Positions 24,647 to 34,207 of a DNA stretch of 64,000 bases are shown here, in pieces (positions within the stretch are counted from its first letter, which is position 1; each line of letters starts with the position of its first letter). The stretch lies in assembly GCA_964387075.1 (NCBI GenBank), contig CAYLVB010000007.1, positions 230,811-294,810 on the forward strand, read 5' to 3'. The DNA is from PALSA-968 sp964387075 (GTDB lineage Bacteria; Bacteroidota; Bacteroidia; B-17B0; Aurantibacillaceae). The translations under genes were made by a program, and so were the position numbers. The notes beneath the pieces were generated by a model. It searched no databases. It had not been told where the DNA came from and worked only from the letters and a program-made list of their open reading frames with translations.

Positions 24647-25111
24647 ATGATAGAAGAAAAGTATATAAAGACCCTGGCCGAGCAAAAGATAGGCGGAACC
24701 GAGCTTTTCCTGGTTGATATTAGGATCCGCCCGGTAAATAAGATCGAGGTTTTTGTCGATTCTCCCTCTCATGTTACTGTAGATGAGTGCGTTACACTAA
24801 GCAGGCATATTGAGGCCGGCTTGAACCGGGATGTGGAGGATTTTGAACTTACAGTTTCTTCACCCGGCATCGACCAGCCCTTCAAGGTAAGGAACCAGTA
24901 CCAAAAGTACCTGGGCCGCGAAGCAAGTGTGTTAAGAAAAGACGGCGTAAAGGTTATAGGAAAATTAATAACTGTAAATGATGTAAACGTGGAGGTTGAA
25001 ACCAAAAGGACCGAACGTAAGGAAAAAGGGAAAGGACGTCACACGATCATAGAAAATGTAACAATTGAATTAGAACAGATCAAAGAAACCAAGTTAATTT
25101 TACCATTTTAA
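24647..25111 (+). CDS. rimP: Ribosome maturation factor RimP
   Basis: 154 aa from the ATG at 24647 (MIEEKYIKTLAEQKIGGTEL). An upstream in-frame ATG at 24593 would place the leader hairpin inside the coding region and is rejected. The family signature is present as NKIEVFVDSPSHVTVDECVTLSRHIE and FELTVSSPGIDQPF, followed by the C-terminal SH3-like domain. RimP binds the 30S subunit and aids late maturation. It is the first gene of the classical rimP-nusA-infB operon. Confidence 0.95.
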   Translation: MIEEKYIKTLAEQKIGGTELFLVDIRIRPVNKIEVFVDSPSHVTVDECVTLSRHIEAGLNRDVEDFELTVSSPGIDQPFKVRNQYQKYLGREASVLRKDGVKVIGKLITVNDVNVEVETKRTERKEKGKGRHTIIENVTIELEQIKETKLILPF

Positions 25112-25129
25112 AATAAAAAAACAAATACC

Positions 25130-26395
25130 ATGCACAGTGTAAATCTAATCGAATCGTTCTCCGAGTTCAAGGATATCAAGAATATCGACCGGGTAACGCT
25201 TATGAGCATCATCGAAGAAGTGTTCCGCAGTATGATCGTAAAGAAATACGGAACCGACAAGAACTTCGACATCATCGTGAACCCTGATAAAGGAGACGTT
25301 GAGATGTATAAGAACCGCACCGTTGTTGAAGACGAGTTCGCGGAAGATTCCTTTGAATACGACGAGAACCGTCACATCAGTTTAAGCGACGCCAAGAAGA
25401 TCGATGAAGATTTTGGTTTGGGCGACGAGGTTACTGAACCTGTTACCATGGAAGAGTTCGGCCGCCGTTCGGTATTATCACTTCGCCAGAACTTAGTGCA
25501 GAAAGTATTGGAACTCGAGAAGACCGAGATCTACAACAAATACAAAGAGCGCGTAGGAGAGATCATCACCGCCGAAGTATACCAGGTGTGGAAGAAAGAA
25601 ATTCTTTTACTGGATGACGAAAGCAACGAATTGATATTACCGCGTACCGAGCAGATCCCTACCGATTTCTTCAAGAAAGGCGATACGGTGAAAGCTGTGG
25701 TATTGAAAGTGGAAATGAAGAACGCTACACCGATGATCGTGTTATCACGCACATCGCCTGTGTTCCTGGAGCGCCTGTTTGAAACAGAGGTTCCCGAGAT
25801 CGCAGACGGACTCATCACCATCAAGAAAATTGTGCGCGAACCCGGAGAACGTGCCAAAGTAGCCGTTGAAAGCTACGACGAGCGTATCGATCCGGTGGGA
25901 GCCTGTGTAGGTATGAAAGGAAGTCGCATCCACGGTATCGTGCGCGAGTTGAAGAACGAGAACATCGACGTGATCAACTTCACCGCCAACCCGCAACTCC
26001 TCATCCAGCGTGCTTTGAGCCCTGCTAAGATCACCAGCATTAAATTAGACGACGAGACCAGCCACGCGCACGTGTACCTGAAGCCCGATCAAATTTCATT
26101 AGCTATAGGTAAAGGTGGATTCAACATCAAACTGGCCGGCAAATTAACCGGTTACGAGATCGACGTGTTCCGTGAAGTAGAAGAAGAAGTGGAAGAGGAC
26201 GTTGACCTGGAAGAGTTCTCAGACGAGATCGAGAGCAACGTGATCGACGAGTTGAAATCCATCGGTTGCGATACTGCCAAAGATGTGCTCAAACTCACTA
26301 CCGAAGAACTGGTACGCCGCACCAAATTAGAAGAAAGCGTAATCGAAAGCGCGCGTAAGGTACTGGCTTCGGAATTTGAAGAAGAAGCATCGTAA
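25130..26395 (+). CDS. nusA: Transcription termination/antitermination factor NusA
   Basis: 421 aa. An N-terminal RNA-polymerase-binding domain (INLIESF-like start, IIEEVFRSMIVKKYG) is followed by the S1 domain (about 130-200, VGEIITAEVYQVWKKE), KH1 (VAVESYDERIDPVGACVGMKGSRI) and KH2 (ISLAIGKGGFNIKLAGKLTGYEID). The C-terminus is an acidic linker plus a short helix-hairpin-helix-like segment (LKSIGCDTAKDVLKLTTEELVRR). It modulates pausing, termination and antitermination. It lies 18 bp after rimP. Confidence 0.97.
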   Translation: MHSVNLIESFSEFKDIKNIDRVTLMSIIEEVFRSMIVKKYGTDKNFDIIVNPDKGDVEMYKNRTVVEDEFAEDSFEYDENRHISLSDAKKIDEDFGLGDEVTEPVTMEEFGRRSVLSLRQNLVQKVLELEKTEIYNKYKERVGEIITAEVYQVWKKEILLLDDESNELILPRTEQIPTDFFKKGDTVKAVVLKVEMKNATPMIVLSRTSPVFLERLFETEVPEIADGLITIKKIVREPGERAKVAVESYDERIDPVGACVGMKGSRIHGIVRELKNENIDVINFTANPQLLIQRALSPAKITSIKLDDETSHAHVYLKPDQISLAIGKGGFNIKLAGKLTGYEIDVFREVEEEVEEDVDLEEFSDEIESNVIDELKSIGCDTAKDVLKLTTEELVRRTKLEESVIESARKVLASEFEEEAS

Positions 26396-26400
26396 AGTAT

Positions 26401-26421
26401 AAGCACCGAATATGGGTGCTT
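26401..26421 (+). other. Short hairpin between nusA and infB
   Basis: AAGCACC (26401-26407) and GGTGCTT (26415-26421) form a 7 bp stem with a 7 nt loop in the 88 bp gap between nusA and infB. No T run follows, so it is not a standard terminator; it could mark processing or mild attenuation. Confidence 0.4.
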
Positions 26422-26483
26422 CACTTCACGATCATAAAGAAGAAATAGGAAACCGGTGGCGGAACGAACCGTCAAAGGTGTAA

Positions 26484-29282
26484 ATGAATAATATGTCAGA
26501 AACCAAATCATACAGGCTCATCAAGGTTGCCGTCGAGTTCAATATCTCGAAAGACACCCTGGCTGAGTTTTTAACCTCTAAAGGCTACAAGGTAGACGCC
26601 AAGAACCCGAACGCGAAGATCGGGGACGCGGAGTACGGTATCCTCATGAAGGAATTCCAGGGAGAAAAGATCGCCAAAGAAGAGGCCAAACACGTGGCCC
26701 AGATCACCAAGGAGAAAAAAGAGACCATCGTGCTGGATGAAAGCAAAAAGACCGCCAGGAAGAAGGATGACGCCGATGATGAGATCGTGATCAAAGACCT
26801 GTCGCAGTCGCCCACCTCCAAAGCCCTCGAGCAATTACGCGTAGAGAGCAAACAACGTATTGCCGACGACGGCAAAAAGAAAGCCGTGGCAAAAGAAACT
26901 ACCGTTAAAAAAGAAGAGGTAGTGAAAAAGACCGAGGTGAAGCTCGATCAGCCTAAAGTACTTTCTAAAATTGACCTGGCTTCCATTAATACCAAGACCA
27001 AGCCCGACAAAAAATCGAAGAAGGACGAAGAAGAAGGATCTAAAAAAGGAAAGAAAAAAGAAGAGCCGGTTGCCGAACAGAAAGTGGTTACTGAGGTTCC
27101 TCCTGTTTCTACCGAACCCAAAGAAGATTTCCTGGAGACCAAGTTCACCAAACTGGACGGACCGAAGATCCTGGGAAGTATTGAATTGCCTGTTGAGAAA
27201 AAACCAAGCTCGGATGATTTCGGCTACGAAAAGAAAAAACGTAAGCGTATTTCGAAAACAGGCAGTCTGAGCCAGGAAGAGATCAAAAAAGTAGGTACCG
27301 AGCAGGCGCAAATTGCCCGCCAGCGTTTTAAAGACCGTGGCACCACGCCGGCCCAGAAACGCGACAGCAAGCCGGCACTGACCGATGAAGAGATCCAGGC
27401 ACAAATTAAAGAGACCCTTGCGCGCTTAAGCCAACAGGGACAAAAATCAAAGACCGCCAAATACCGCCGCGAAAAACGTTCCGAGATCCGCGAGCGTATG
27501 GCCGAAGAGCAGGAACAGATACAGGCTGAAAAAAGCGTGTTGAAAGTGACCGAGTTCGTATCGGCTAACGAGTTGGCGCAGATGATGAGCATTAACGTAA
27601 CGCAGGTTATAGCAACCTGTATGCAGTTAGGTTTATTCGTTTCCATCAACCAGCGTTTGGATGCAGAAACGATCGCTATTGTTGCCGAAGAGTTTGGTTA
27701 TAAAATTGAATTCGTATCCGCTGAAGAACAGGAAGAGCTCAGCGAATCTACAGATAACCCCGAAGACCTCGTGCCGCGTCCTCCCGTTATTACGGTGATG
27801 GGTCACGTTGACCACGGTAAGACCTCCTTGCTGGATTATATTCGTAAAGCCAACGTAGTTGCCGGCGAGGCGGGTGGTATCACCCAACACATCGGTGCCT
27901 ACAAGGTAAAACTGCACGACGATAAAAAAATTACTTTCTTAGATACACCGGGGCACGAAGCGTTTACCGCCATGCGTGCACGTGGTTCTAAACTAGCCGA
28001 CGTAGCCATCATCGTGGTTGCCGCCGACGACAGCGTGATGCCTCAAACAAAAGAGGCTATCAACCACGCGCAGGCAGCCAACGTACCGATGGTATTTGCC
28101 ATCAACAAAATTGACAAGCCCGGGGCTAACCCCGATAAGATCCGCGAAGCCCTTTCACTCATGAACATTTTGGTGGAAGAGTGGGGCGGTAAGTTCCAGT
28201 GCCAGGAGATCTCTGCCAAACAAGGTAAGAACATCGACCTGCTTTTGGAAAAAGTGATCCTGGAAGCGGACATGCTTCATTTAAATGCCAATCCCAATAA
28301 ATTAGCGATGGGCGCCGTGATCGAGGCAACCATGGAAGAAGGCCGCGGTTACGTAGCCAACATCCTGGTGCAGGGCGGAACGCTTCGCGTAGGAGATGTG
28401 TTGTTAGCCGGTTGCCATAGCGGCCGTGTGCGGGCGATGTTCAACGAGCGCGGGCAAAAAGTTACGGAGGCGGGTCCTTCAACGCCTATCAAAATGTTAG
28501 GTTTGAGCGGTGCTCCGCAGGCCGGCGATAAATTTGTGGTAATGGCCGACGAGCGCGAGGCAAGAGAAATTGCCAACAGGCGCCTTCAATTGCAACGCGA
28601 GCAAGGTATGCGTACCAAGAAACACATCACGCTGGATGAGATCGGTCGCCGTTTGGCTATAGGCGACTTCAAAGAACTGAACATCATTGTAAAAGGTGAC
28701 GTGGATGGTTCTATCGAAGCCTTAGCCGATTCTTTATTGAAATTATCTACACAAAAAGTACAGGTAAATATCATTCACAAATCAGTAGGTGCTATCAGCG
28801 AGAGCGATGTAATGTTGGCTTCAGCTTCTAACGCCATTATCGTGGGGTTCCAGGTACGTCCTACCGGCAGCGCGCGTAAACTGGCGGAAGACGAACAGAT
28901 CGATGTGCGTTTGTACTCGATCATTTACGACGCCATCAACGAGGTGAAAGCCGCGATGGAAGGTATGTTAGCGCCTGAGTTCGTTGAGAAGATCACCTGT
29001 AACATCGAGATCCGCGAAGTGTTCAACATCACCAAGGTGGGAACGATCGCAGGTTGTTATGTATTGGATGGCCGTGTGAACCGCAACACCAAAGTGCGTA
29101 TCATCCGCGACGGTATCGTTATACACAGCGGAAGCTTAGGCTCACTGAAACGTTTCAAAGACGATGTGAAAGAAGTGGTATCCGGTTACGAGTGCGGACT
29201 GAACATCGAAGGCTTCAACGACATCAAGGCCGGCGACATCATCGAAGGATACGAGATGGTGGAGGTGAAGGCAAAACTTTAA
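26484..29282 (+). CDS. infB: Translation initiation factor IF-2
   Basis: 932 aa from the ATG at 26484; a second ATG at 26493 (MSETKSYRLIKVA) is equally good. An IF2_N domain covers about 1-50, then a long Lys/Glu-rich linker to about 340, then a second IF2_N-like domain (about 350-420, VSANELAQMMSINVTQVI). The GTPase domain follows: G1 GHVDHGKTS, G2 region with AGGITQHIGAY, G3 DTPGHEAF, G4 NKID and G5 SAK. C-terminal domains bind fMet-tRNA. It delivers initiator tRNA to the ribosome. The stop is followed by a strong terminator shared with the HU gene. Confidence 0.97.
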   Translation: MNNMSETKSYRLIKVAVEFNISKDTLAEFLTSKGYKVDAKNPNAKIGDAEYGILMKEFQGEKIAKEEAKHVAQITKEKKETIVLDESKKTARKKDDADDEIVIKDLSQSPTSKALEQLRVESKQRIADDGKKKAVAKETTVKKEEVVKKTEVKLDQPKVLSKIDLASINTKTKPDKKSKKDEEEGSKKGKKKEEPVAEQKVVTEVPPVSTEPKEDFLETKFTKLDGPKILGSIELPVEKKPSSDDFGYEKKKRKRISKTGSLSQEEIKKVGTEQAQIARQRFKDRGTTPAQKRDSKPALTDEEIQAQIKETLARLSQQGQKSKTAKYRREKRSEIRERMAEEQEQIQAEKSVLKVTEFVSANELAQMMSINVTQVIATCMQLGLFVSINQRLDAETIAIVAEEFGYKIEFVSAEEQEELSESTDNPEDLVPRPPVITVMGHVDHGKTSLLDYIRKANVVAGEAGGITQHIGAYKVKLHDDKKITFLDTPGHEAFTAMRARGSKLADVAIIVVAADDSVMPQTKEAINHAQAANVPMVFAINKIDKPGANPDKIREALSLMNILVEEWGGKFQCQEISAKQGKNIDLLLEKVILEADMLHLNANPNKLAMGAVIEATMEEGRGYVANILVQGGTLRVGDVLLAGCHSGRVRAMFNERGQKVTEAGPSTPIKMLGLSGAPQAGDKFVVMADEREAREIANRRLQLQREQGMRTKKHITLDEIGRRLAIGDFKELNIIVKGDVDGSIEALADSLLKLSTQKVQVNIIHKSVGAISESDVMLASASNAIIVGFQVRPTGSARKLAEDEQIDVRLYSIIYDAINEVKAAMEGMLAPEFVEKITCNIEIREVFNITKVGTIAGCYVLDGRVNRNTKVRIIRDGIVIHSGSLGSLKRFKDDVKEVVSGYECGLNIEGFNDIKAGDIIEGYEMVEVKAKL

Positions 29283-29301
29283 TTCTAAAATCACTCCATA
29301 A

Positions 29302-29339
29302 AAAAAGCCCTGAAGTCAACTTGTACTTCAGGGCTTTTT
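29302..29339. terminator. Bidirectional terminator between infB and HU
   Basis: AGCCCTGAAGT (29306-29316) pairs with ACTTCAGGGCT (29325-29335) over 11 bp, with A and T runs on the two sides. It ends the rimP-infB transcript and the convergent HU transcript. Confidence 0.93.
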
Positions 29340-29356
29340 ATTTAAAAGGAGTTCAA

Positions 29357-29632
29357 TTACTTATTGATCTTCTTAGCCAGGTCAGTTCCTGCTTTGAACT
29401 TCACCACTTTCTTAGCGGCGATCTTAATTTCTTTTCCTGTTTGAGGATTACGGCCGGTGCGGGCGGCGCGTTTAGAGATCGTGAAGGAACCGAATCCTAC
29501 CAAGGCGATACGATCGCCTTTCTTTAAAGATCTTTCAATGGCTCCAACGGTAGCGTCGAGGGCGCGTGTTGCGTCGGCCTTGCTCATTTTTGTTTCGGCT
29601 GAGATAGCATCAACCAATTCTGCTTTGTTCAT
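29357..29632 (-). CDS. hup: HU family DNA-binding protein
   Basis: 91 aa, standard length. MNKAELVDAISAETKMSK opens the helical dimerisation part. FGSFTISKRAARTGRNPQTG is the HU/IHF signature with the DNA-bending arm (RNPQTG with the Pro at the tip). The tail KVVKFKAGTDLAKKIN is typical of HU. It binds and bends DNA as a dimer in the nucleoid. It has its own promoter (TACATTTG at 29691-29684) with a leader of about 48 nt. Confidence 0.97.
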   Translation of the reverse strand: MNKAELVDAISAETKMSKADATRALDATVGAIERSLKKGDRIALVGFGSFTISKRAARTGRNPQTGKEIKIAAKKVVKFKAGTDLAKKINK

Positions 29633-29683
29633 GTTTTTTAGTTTATAGGGTTAAACGTTGTATGGTTCCCGTGGTCGGGACGG

Positions 29684-29691
29684 CAAATGTA
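29684..29691 (-). promoter_or_regulatory. -7 element TACATTTG of HU gene
   Basis: The minus strand reads TACATTTG, a full TAnnTTTG match, about 50 nt upstream of the HU ATG. The -33 element is not clear. Confidence 0.6.
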
Positions 29692-29813
29692 AGTTATTTA
29701 GCGGCCCTCTAATAAAAGGTTTTCCTCAATGTTGAAAAAATAGACTTTTGTTGATAAAGAAGGCCCGAAACACCCGCCAATCAAGGCTTTTGAGAGCAAG
29801 ACCTAAAATTGCA

Positions 29814-30764
29814 TCATGCAAAAGCTGCACCTGCCGGAAAGGAAAATCCGCGCAGAAAGTCTTCGGTACCCATTTTCTTTTTTCCTTCCATTTGTAATTC
29901 AGTGATATGCAGATACCCGCCTAAGCAAGCTACTTTCAATTGCTTTCCGTCGCAAAAAATAGTTCCGGGTCTTACATTATTTTGTCCCTGCACGAATTGC
30001 GACCTGTAAATTTTAAAAGTGATGTCCTTTTCTGCAAGTTTCGTCGAGGTCCATGCGCAGGGATAAGGCGAGAGACCGCGAACGAGGTTATGGATCTGTT
30101 CTCCTCCCCTGCTCCAATCTATCTTGCAGTTGCCCTTGAATAATTTTGGGGCGTGTTTGGGTTCTTCTCCGGATCTCAATAAGTCGTTCTGTTCTTTCAG
30201 CTGCGCATTTCCCTTTACAATTTCCTTCACCGAGCGCAGCAACAGATCAGCCCCCACAACCATTAATGTATCATGCAGTTCGCCGGCGTTCATATCCGGA
30301 GTGATAATCACTTTCTCCTGCAGTAGAATACTTCCTGTATCTATCTCGTGTTTTAATTTAAAAGTTGTCACGCCACTTTCTTTTTCCCCGTTGATGATGG
30401 CCCAATTGATGGGCGCGGCTCCGCGGTAATTGGGTAACAAGGATGCATGCACATTATAGGTACCCATCGGCGGCATGTTCCAGACCCTTTCAGGCAGCAT
30501 ACGAAATGCCACCACAATTTGCAGATCGGCCTGCAGCGCTTTTAATTCATTATAGAAACCATCATCCTTTAAATTGGTCGGCTGCAGCACATTTAAATGA
30601 TGCTGTACCGCGAACTGCTTCACCGCGCTTTGCTGTACCTGTTGGCCGCGCCCCGCGGGCTTATCGGGAGCCGTAACAACGCCCACAATATTGTAGCCGT
30701 TCCTAACCAATATTTCTAATGAAGCCACCGCGAAATCGGGCGTGCCCATGAAGATGATGCGCAT
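29814..30764 (-). CDS. fmt: Methionyl-tRNA formyltransferase
   Basis: 316 aa from the ATG at 30764 (MRIIFMGTPDFAV). The preceding in-frame codons overlap the promoter and are rejected. Catalytic motifs are NVHASLLPNYRGAAPI (Asn and His) and EIDTGSIL (Asp). The C-terminal OB-like tRNA-binding domain is present (FKGNCKIDWSRGGEQIHNLVRGLSPYPCAWT-type segment). It formylates Met-tRNAi for initiation. TACTTTTG sits exactly 4 nt before the ATG, predicting a leaderless transcript. Confidence 0.96.
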   Translation of the reverse strand: MRIIFMGTPDFAVASLEILVRNGYNIVGVVTAPDKPAGRGQQVQQSAVKQFAVQHHLNVLQPTNLKDDGFYNELKALQADLQIVVAFRMLPERVWNMPPMGTYNVHASLLPNYRGAAPINWAIINGEKESGVTTFKLKHEIDTGSILLQEKVIITPDMNAGELHDTLMVVGADLLLRSVKEIVKGNAQLKEQNDLLRSGEEPKHAPKLFKGNCKIDWSRGGEQIHNLVRGLSPYPCAWTSTKLAEKDITFKIYRSQFVQGQNNVRPGTIFCDGKQLKVACLGGYLHITELQMEGKKKMGTEDFLRGFSFPAGAAFA

Positions 30765-30768
30765 GGGG

Positions 30769-30776
30769 CAAAAGTA
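30769..30776 (-). promoter_or_regulatory. -7 element TACTTTTG, 4 nt before fmt start
   Basis: The minus strand reads TACTTTTG, then CCCC, then ATG. It is a full match to TAnnTTTG at leaderless spacing. Confidence 0.6.
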
Positions 30777-30813
30777 GTAAAAATACAAGTTGGGGCTTAC
30801 CGGCTGTTAACTG

Positions 30814-31665
30814 CTACTCTACCTTAGAAGTAGGATTAGCCAGGTTAGTGGCAGAGGTAATATCCATCTTCACAGAACCAAACATGATCTTGGCCTGCGC
30901 GCGTAAAGGAACGTGGTTCTTATCATCCGTGATCCACACGTTCAGGTCTTCTTCTTTCTTGAAGATACGCCCGGTTTGGATAATAGGACGGAACTTTAAG
31001 CAGCGGAACTTACCAAGATCGGTCTTGATGGTCTCTTTACCCACGTATTTGATCTTGAGCGACCAGATCTCTTTATCCACGAAACTTGGGATCGTAAAGA
31101 CATCGCCTTCCTTCGCGTTTGTAAAATCGATGTTACGCGCGTAGTAGAAAGAAGAAAGCATGTCCTGTATGCCGGTGGGCACATCCACGGTCTTACCTTC
31201 TCCAATATCCACTTTCTTGGTGTAGTGATTGAAAAGGTAGTCCTGGTTAATGATATAACCTCCCTCGTTACAACGACGCACGAAATACCAGGGCACTAAA
31301 GCATCCTGGTCAAGGTAAGTTTCGTAGCGATCCTTGACTTTAAAGAACCAATCAAAACTTCCTTTGGAATATCCATCGCCCACAATGTGGTACACTTTGC
31401 GGCCACCGATCTCCTTCACTTCAGGCAATACTGTAAGTATGGCCACGCCGGCATCCATAAAGCCGTAGTGCAGGCGGTAGCTTAAAGACTCGCCGGTCTT
31501 AAAAGCTTCGTTGGTCCTTTCAGGAAGATCGACGATCTGTCCGTGAAGGTTCTTAGGCTCGGGTAATTGATAAAGGTTGGTCTTGTCAACGGTAAAAAAA
31601 CAGAAAGCAGAGGCCGCCAGAAAGATGGCCCCTATCATAGATATACGGTATAAACGGTTTTTCAT
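30814..31665 (-). CDS. DUF3108 domain protein, exported
   Basis: 283 aa from the ATG at 31665 (MKNRLYRISMIGAIFLAASAFCFF, signal anchor or signal peptide). A DUF3108-type beta-barrel-like domain covers about 50-270: GESLSYRLHYGFMDAGVAIL, FKVKDRYETYLD, LNVWITDDKNHVPLRAQAKI. Such proteins are periplasmic and common in Bacteroidota; their function is unknown. It lies between fmt and the acyltransferase on the same strand, with gaps of about 50 and 33 bp. Confidence 0.85.
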   Translation of the reverse strand: MKNRLYRISMIGAIFLAASAFCFFTVDKTNLYQLPEPKNLHGQIVDLPERTNEAFKTGESLSYRLHYGFMDAGVAILTVLPEVKEIGGRKVYHIVGDGYSKGSFDWFFKVKDRYETYLDQDALVPWYFVRRCNEGGYIINQDYLFNHYTKKVDIGEGKTVDVPTGIQDMLSSFYYARNIDFTNAKEGDVFTIPSFVDKEIWSLKIKYVGKETIKTDLGKFRCLKFRPIIQTGRIFKKEEDLNVWITDDKNHVPLRAQAKIMFGSVKMDITSATNLANPTSKVE

Positions 31666-31698
31666 ACCCAAAATATTGCAAATTAAATGCCAGAAAAA

Positions 31699-33024
31699 TT
31701 AGGCAAAATTCCCAATATAATCAAGGATTTTGCCTCTTTGTTCCAAAAGCGATTTAACCAGCGACGGATCTTTCTTTTTAAGGCCCGAAAAGCGTATAGC
31801 GCCCAGCATTTTTTTCCGGAAGGGGGAATAGTTCAAACCTATCCATCCGCAGCTCACCTTTATGGCAGTGTAAATGAGCAGGCAATACCATTTTTGGCAT
31901 ATCAGTCCCACGATGGCCAATTCCACCAAAAAGAGTACCAAAAGAAAGATCGAGCCCACCCCAAAAGTTATAGAAGCCCTGAACTCGATGTTCTTTACTT
32001 TTTTGCGTGCAATACTTTGCCCGAAATAATAAGGAAGAAAGTTCAATAGCTTTCCCAAAAGATAAACAGGGAATCCAAAAATGAAAAGCAGCCAATTACC
32101 CAAGTTCAACATGCTTTCACCCTTTGCTTCCCGGTAGACCAAATGATCACGCAGTTTCCAAAGGTGAATTTCCTTATGATATAGGTCTGTTTCCTTCCTG
32201 AGTCCTTCTACCAGTCCCGGTTTTTCTTCCGTCAAACTGTTCAGGCGGGCGATGATGAACTCCCAATATTTCTGCTGGTGCTCCGGATCCTGGTAATTCA
32301 GATCATTATCGGCGATGAACTGCCTTTTTAAAATGAATTGCAATTGCTCGATCAATACATCGTTCTCCCTATGCTTCAGTGACGGAACCAAAGGTTTCAT
32401 GCTTTCCTCTATAAGCGCGGTCAATTTCAGGATGGCTTTGGCGGGTTCCATTTTGTAATCTTCGTAAAAATCCTTCACCGCAATGGGCTCACCGATCCGG
32501 AAATATACATAGGGACGAAATTTCTCGGGCTCCGAATAATTAATTCCCACAGGCAATATTTTCAGATCCATGCTACCACCCTGCTCTAAATAGCCAAACG
32601 ACATCTTCGCGGTGCCCTTCTGGATCGGGCGCAGCCTTCTTTCCTGCACGCTCAGGCCCTCGGCAAACACCATGATCTTTTTGCCTTTATCGAGCAAGCC
32701 ATAGGCGGTCTTAAAGGATTCCAGGTTCTTCTTTACGTTCTCATAACCCCCGTCGCGCAAACGGTAAATGGGCACAATGCCCATCGACTCAAGCATGAGG
32801 GTGGCAACTCCTTTCTTAAAAGCATCGCCGCGCGCCATGTAATAGGTACGGGGGTAAAACAAAAAAGTAGCGAAAGAGATCGGGTCCATGAATGCGTTAG
32901 GATGGTTCATGGCCACGAACATGGGTCCTCTTTGCCGTATATGTTTAGTACCTCCTACCTTAGCCCGCTTAAAATAGAGATGAAAGCAGAAGTAAAGCGT
33001 ATTTCGTAAAAAGTACCAGAACAT
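31699..33024 (-). CDS. PlsC-like lysophospholipid acyltransferase
   Basis: 441 aa. The acyltransferase domain covers about 20-210: catalytic motif NHPNAFMDP (the NHx4D form), then GIVPIYRLRD and FAEGLSVQERRLRPIQKGTA, which carries the acceptor-binding EG motif. The C-terminal part has two or three hydrophobic helices (WLLFIFGFPVYLLGK, ITFGVGSIFLLVLFLVELAIVGLI). It is a membrane-bound enzyme of phospholipid or glycolipid synthesis. The exact acceptor is uncertain because the protein is much longer than PlsC itself. Confidence 0.85.
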   Translation of the reverse strand: MFWYFLRNTLYFCFHLYFKRAKVGGTKHIRQRGPMFVAMNHPNAFMDPISFATFLFYPRTYYMARGDAFKKGVATLMLESMGIVPIYRLRDGGYENVKKNLESFKTAYGLLDKGKKIMVFAEGLSVQERRLRPIQKGTAKMSFGYLEQGGSMDLKILPVGINYSEPEKFRPYVYFRIGEPIAVKDFYEDYKMEPAKAILKLTALIEESMKPLVPSLKHRENDVLIEQLQFILKRQFIADNDLNYQDPEHQQKYWEFIIARLNSLTEEKPGLVEGLRKETDLYHKEIHLWKLRDHLVYREAKGESMLNLGNWLLFIFGFPVYLLGKLLNFLPYYFGQSIARKKVKNIEFRASITFGVGSIFLLVLFLVELAIVGLICQKWYCLLIYTAIKVSCGWIGLNYSPFRKKMLGAIRFSGLKKKDPSLVKSLLEQRGKILDYIGNFA

Positions 33025-33060
33025 AAAGGAATTACGATTTGTGGATCTTTGATTTAGGAA

Positions 33061-34038
33061 TTAAACAGCCACAGAATTGTTTTGGAGGGCGATCTCGATC
33101 TTCCTCATCACTTCATCCGTCATACGAGCTACCACATCCATCGATTTCAAATTATCGCCCAATTGTTCCGTGCGTGAAGCTCCTAAAATAGCCGTGCTCA
33201 CATGCGGGTTCTTTAAAACCCAGGCAATGGCCAGGCGGTTCAAAGGAACTCCCATTTCATCAGCTATCTTTTTCAGGCGCTTTACTTTTTCATGGTCGGC
33301 CTTTGCCTCCGGGCCGGTGATCTTCTCTTTCAGCCACTCCATGCCCGGGCGAAAAAGACGTGTATCGAGCGGCGTGGCGTTCATGTATTTGCCGGTTAGC
33401 ATACCCGAAGCAAGCGGCGACCAAATAGTGGTGCCCAGTCCCTTTGCATACACGGGTTTATATTCTTCTTCAAAGCGCTGGCGGTGCAGCATATTGTATT
33501 GCGGCTGCTCCATGGTGGGAGGTGTTAAACTGAATTTCTCGGCAACCCGGTAAGCCTCCAGGATCTGGTCGGCACTCCACTCACTCGTTCCCCAGTAAAA
33601 AACCTTTCCCTGCTGAATAAGGGTATGCATGGCACGCACAGTTTCTTCGATGGGCGTATTGGGATCGGGGCGGTGACAAAAATAAAGATCGAGATACTCT
33701 AACTGCAAACGTTTCAAAGCGGCATCGCAGGCTTCCATCACGTGCTTACGACTTAAACCCAGTTGATTGGGCAATTTGCCTCCCCAGAAAACCTTGCTTG
33801 AAATAACATACGAACTTCGGGGCCATTGTACACGCTTCAAAATATTCCCCATCACGATCTCGGACTTCCCGCTAGCGTAAGCCTCAGCGTTATCAAAAAA
33901 ATTGATGCCGTTGTCATAAGCTAAGCGCATGCATTGCTCAGCCACACCATCATCTACCTGTGCCCCAAAGGTCACCCAACTGCCAAACGACAGGGCGCTG
34001 ACCTGCAAACCCGAACTTCCTAACCTGCGATATTCCAT
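33061..34038 (-). CDS. Aldo/keto reductase, Kv-beta-like (AKR6) family
   Basis: 325 aa from the ATG at 34038 (MEYRRLGSSGLQVSALSFGSWVTFG). The ~83-residue upstream extension runs through a palindromic repeat and is rejected. The AKR tetrad is visible: Asp in FFDNAEAY and Tyr in the same motif, Lys in VISSKVFWGG, His in YFCHRPD. The C-terminal NADPH site includes ILGASRTEQLGDNL. It reduces carbonyls with NADPH; the substrate is unknown. TATCTTTG ends 7 nt before the start. Confidence 0.92.
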   Translation of the reverse strand: MEYRRLGSSGLQVSALSFGSWVTFGAQVDDGVAEQCMRLAYDNGINFFDNAEAYASGKSEIVMGNILKRVQWPRSSYVISSKVFWGGKLPNQLGLSRKHVMEACDAALKRLQLEYLDLYFCHRPDPNTPIEETVRAMHTLIQQGKVFYWGTSEWSADQILEAYRVAEKFSLTPPTMEQPQYNMLHRQRFEEEYKPVYAKGLGTTIWSPLASGMLTGKYMNATPLDTRLFRPGMEWLKEKITGPEAKADHEKVKRLKKIADEMGVPLNRLAIAWVLKNPHVSTAILGASRTEQLGDNLKSMDVVARMTDEVMRKIEIALQNNSVAV

Positions 34039-34045
34039 AGTATGG

Positions 34046-34053
34046 CAAAGATA
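34046..34053 (-). promoter_or_regulatory. -7 element TATCTTTG of aldo/keto reductase gene
   Basis: The minus strand reads TATCTTTG, a full TAnnTTTG match, with 7 nt to the ATG, giving a very short leader. Confidence 0.55.
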
Positions 34054-34082
34054 CGATTTTACCTTCGAACCAGCAGACTCAC

Positions 34083-34106
34083 CCCCTCTCTGCCGGCAGA
34101 GAGGGG
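34083..34106. repeat. 24 bp perfect palindrome (REP-like)
   Basis: CCCCTCTCTGCC followed by its exact reverse complement, between the divergent aldo/keto reductase and OmpA-family genes. It resembles the other GC-rich palindrome at 46206-46240. Confidence 0.75.
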
Positions 34107-34207
34107 AACAGCCAATACATCCTTCAATTGCATGTTGTGAAAAACGGAACAATAATTGCAACCAGTCCATAGATATTTTACGTAATTTAACCTCCCAAAT
34201 AGTACTT

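Noticed and set aside
33929..34207. N-terminal extension of the OmpA-family gene
   Set aside because: It covers the palindromic repeat and the start of the opposite gene. The signal peptide starts cleanly at 34208.
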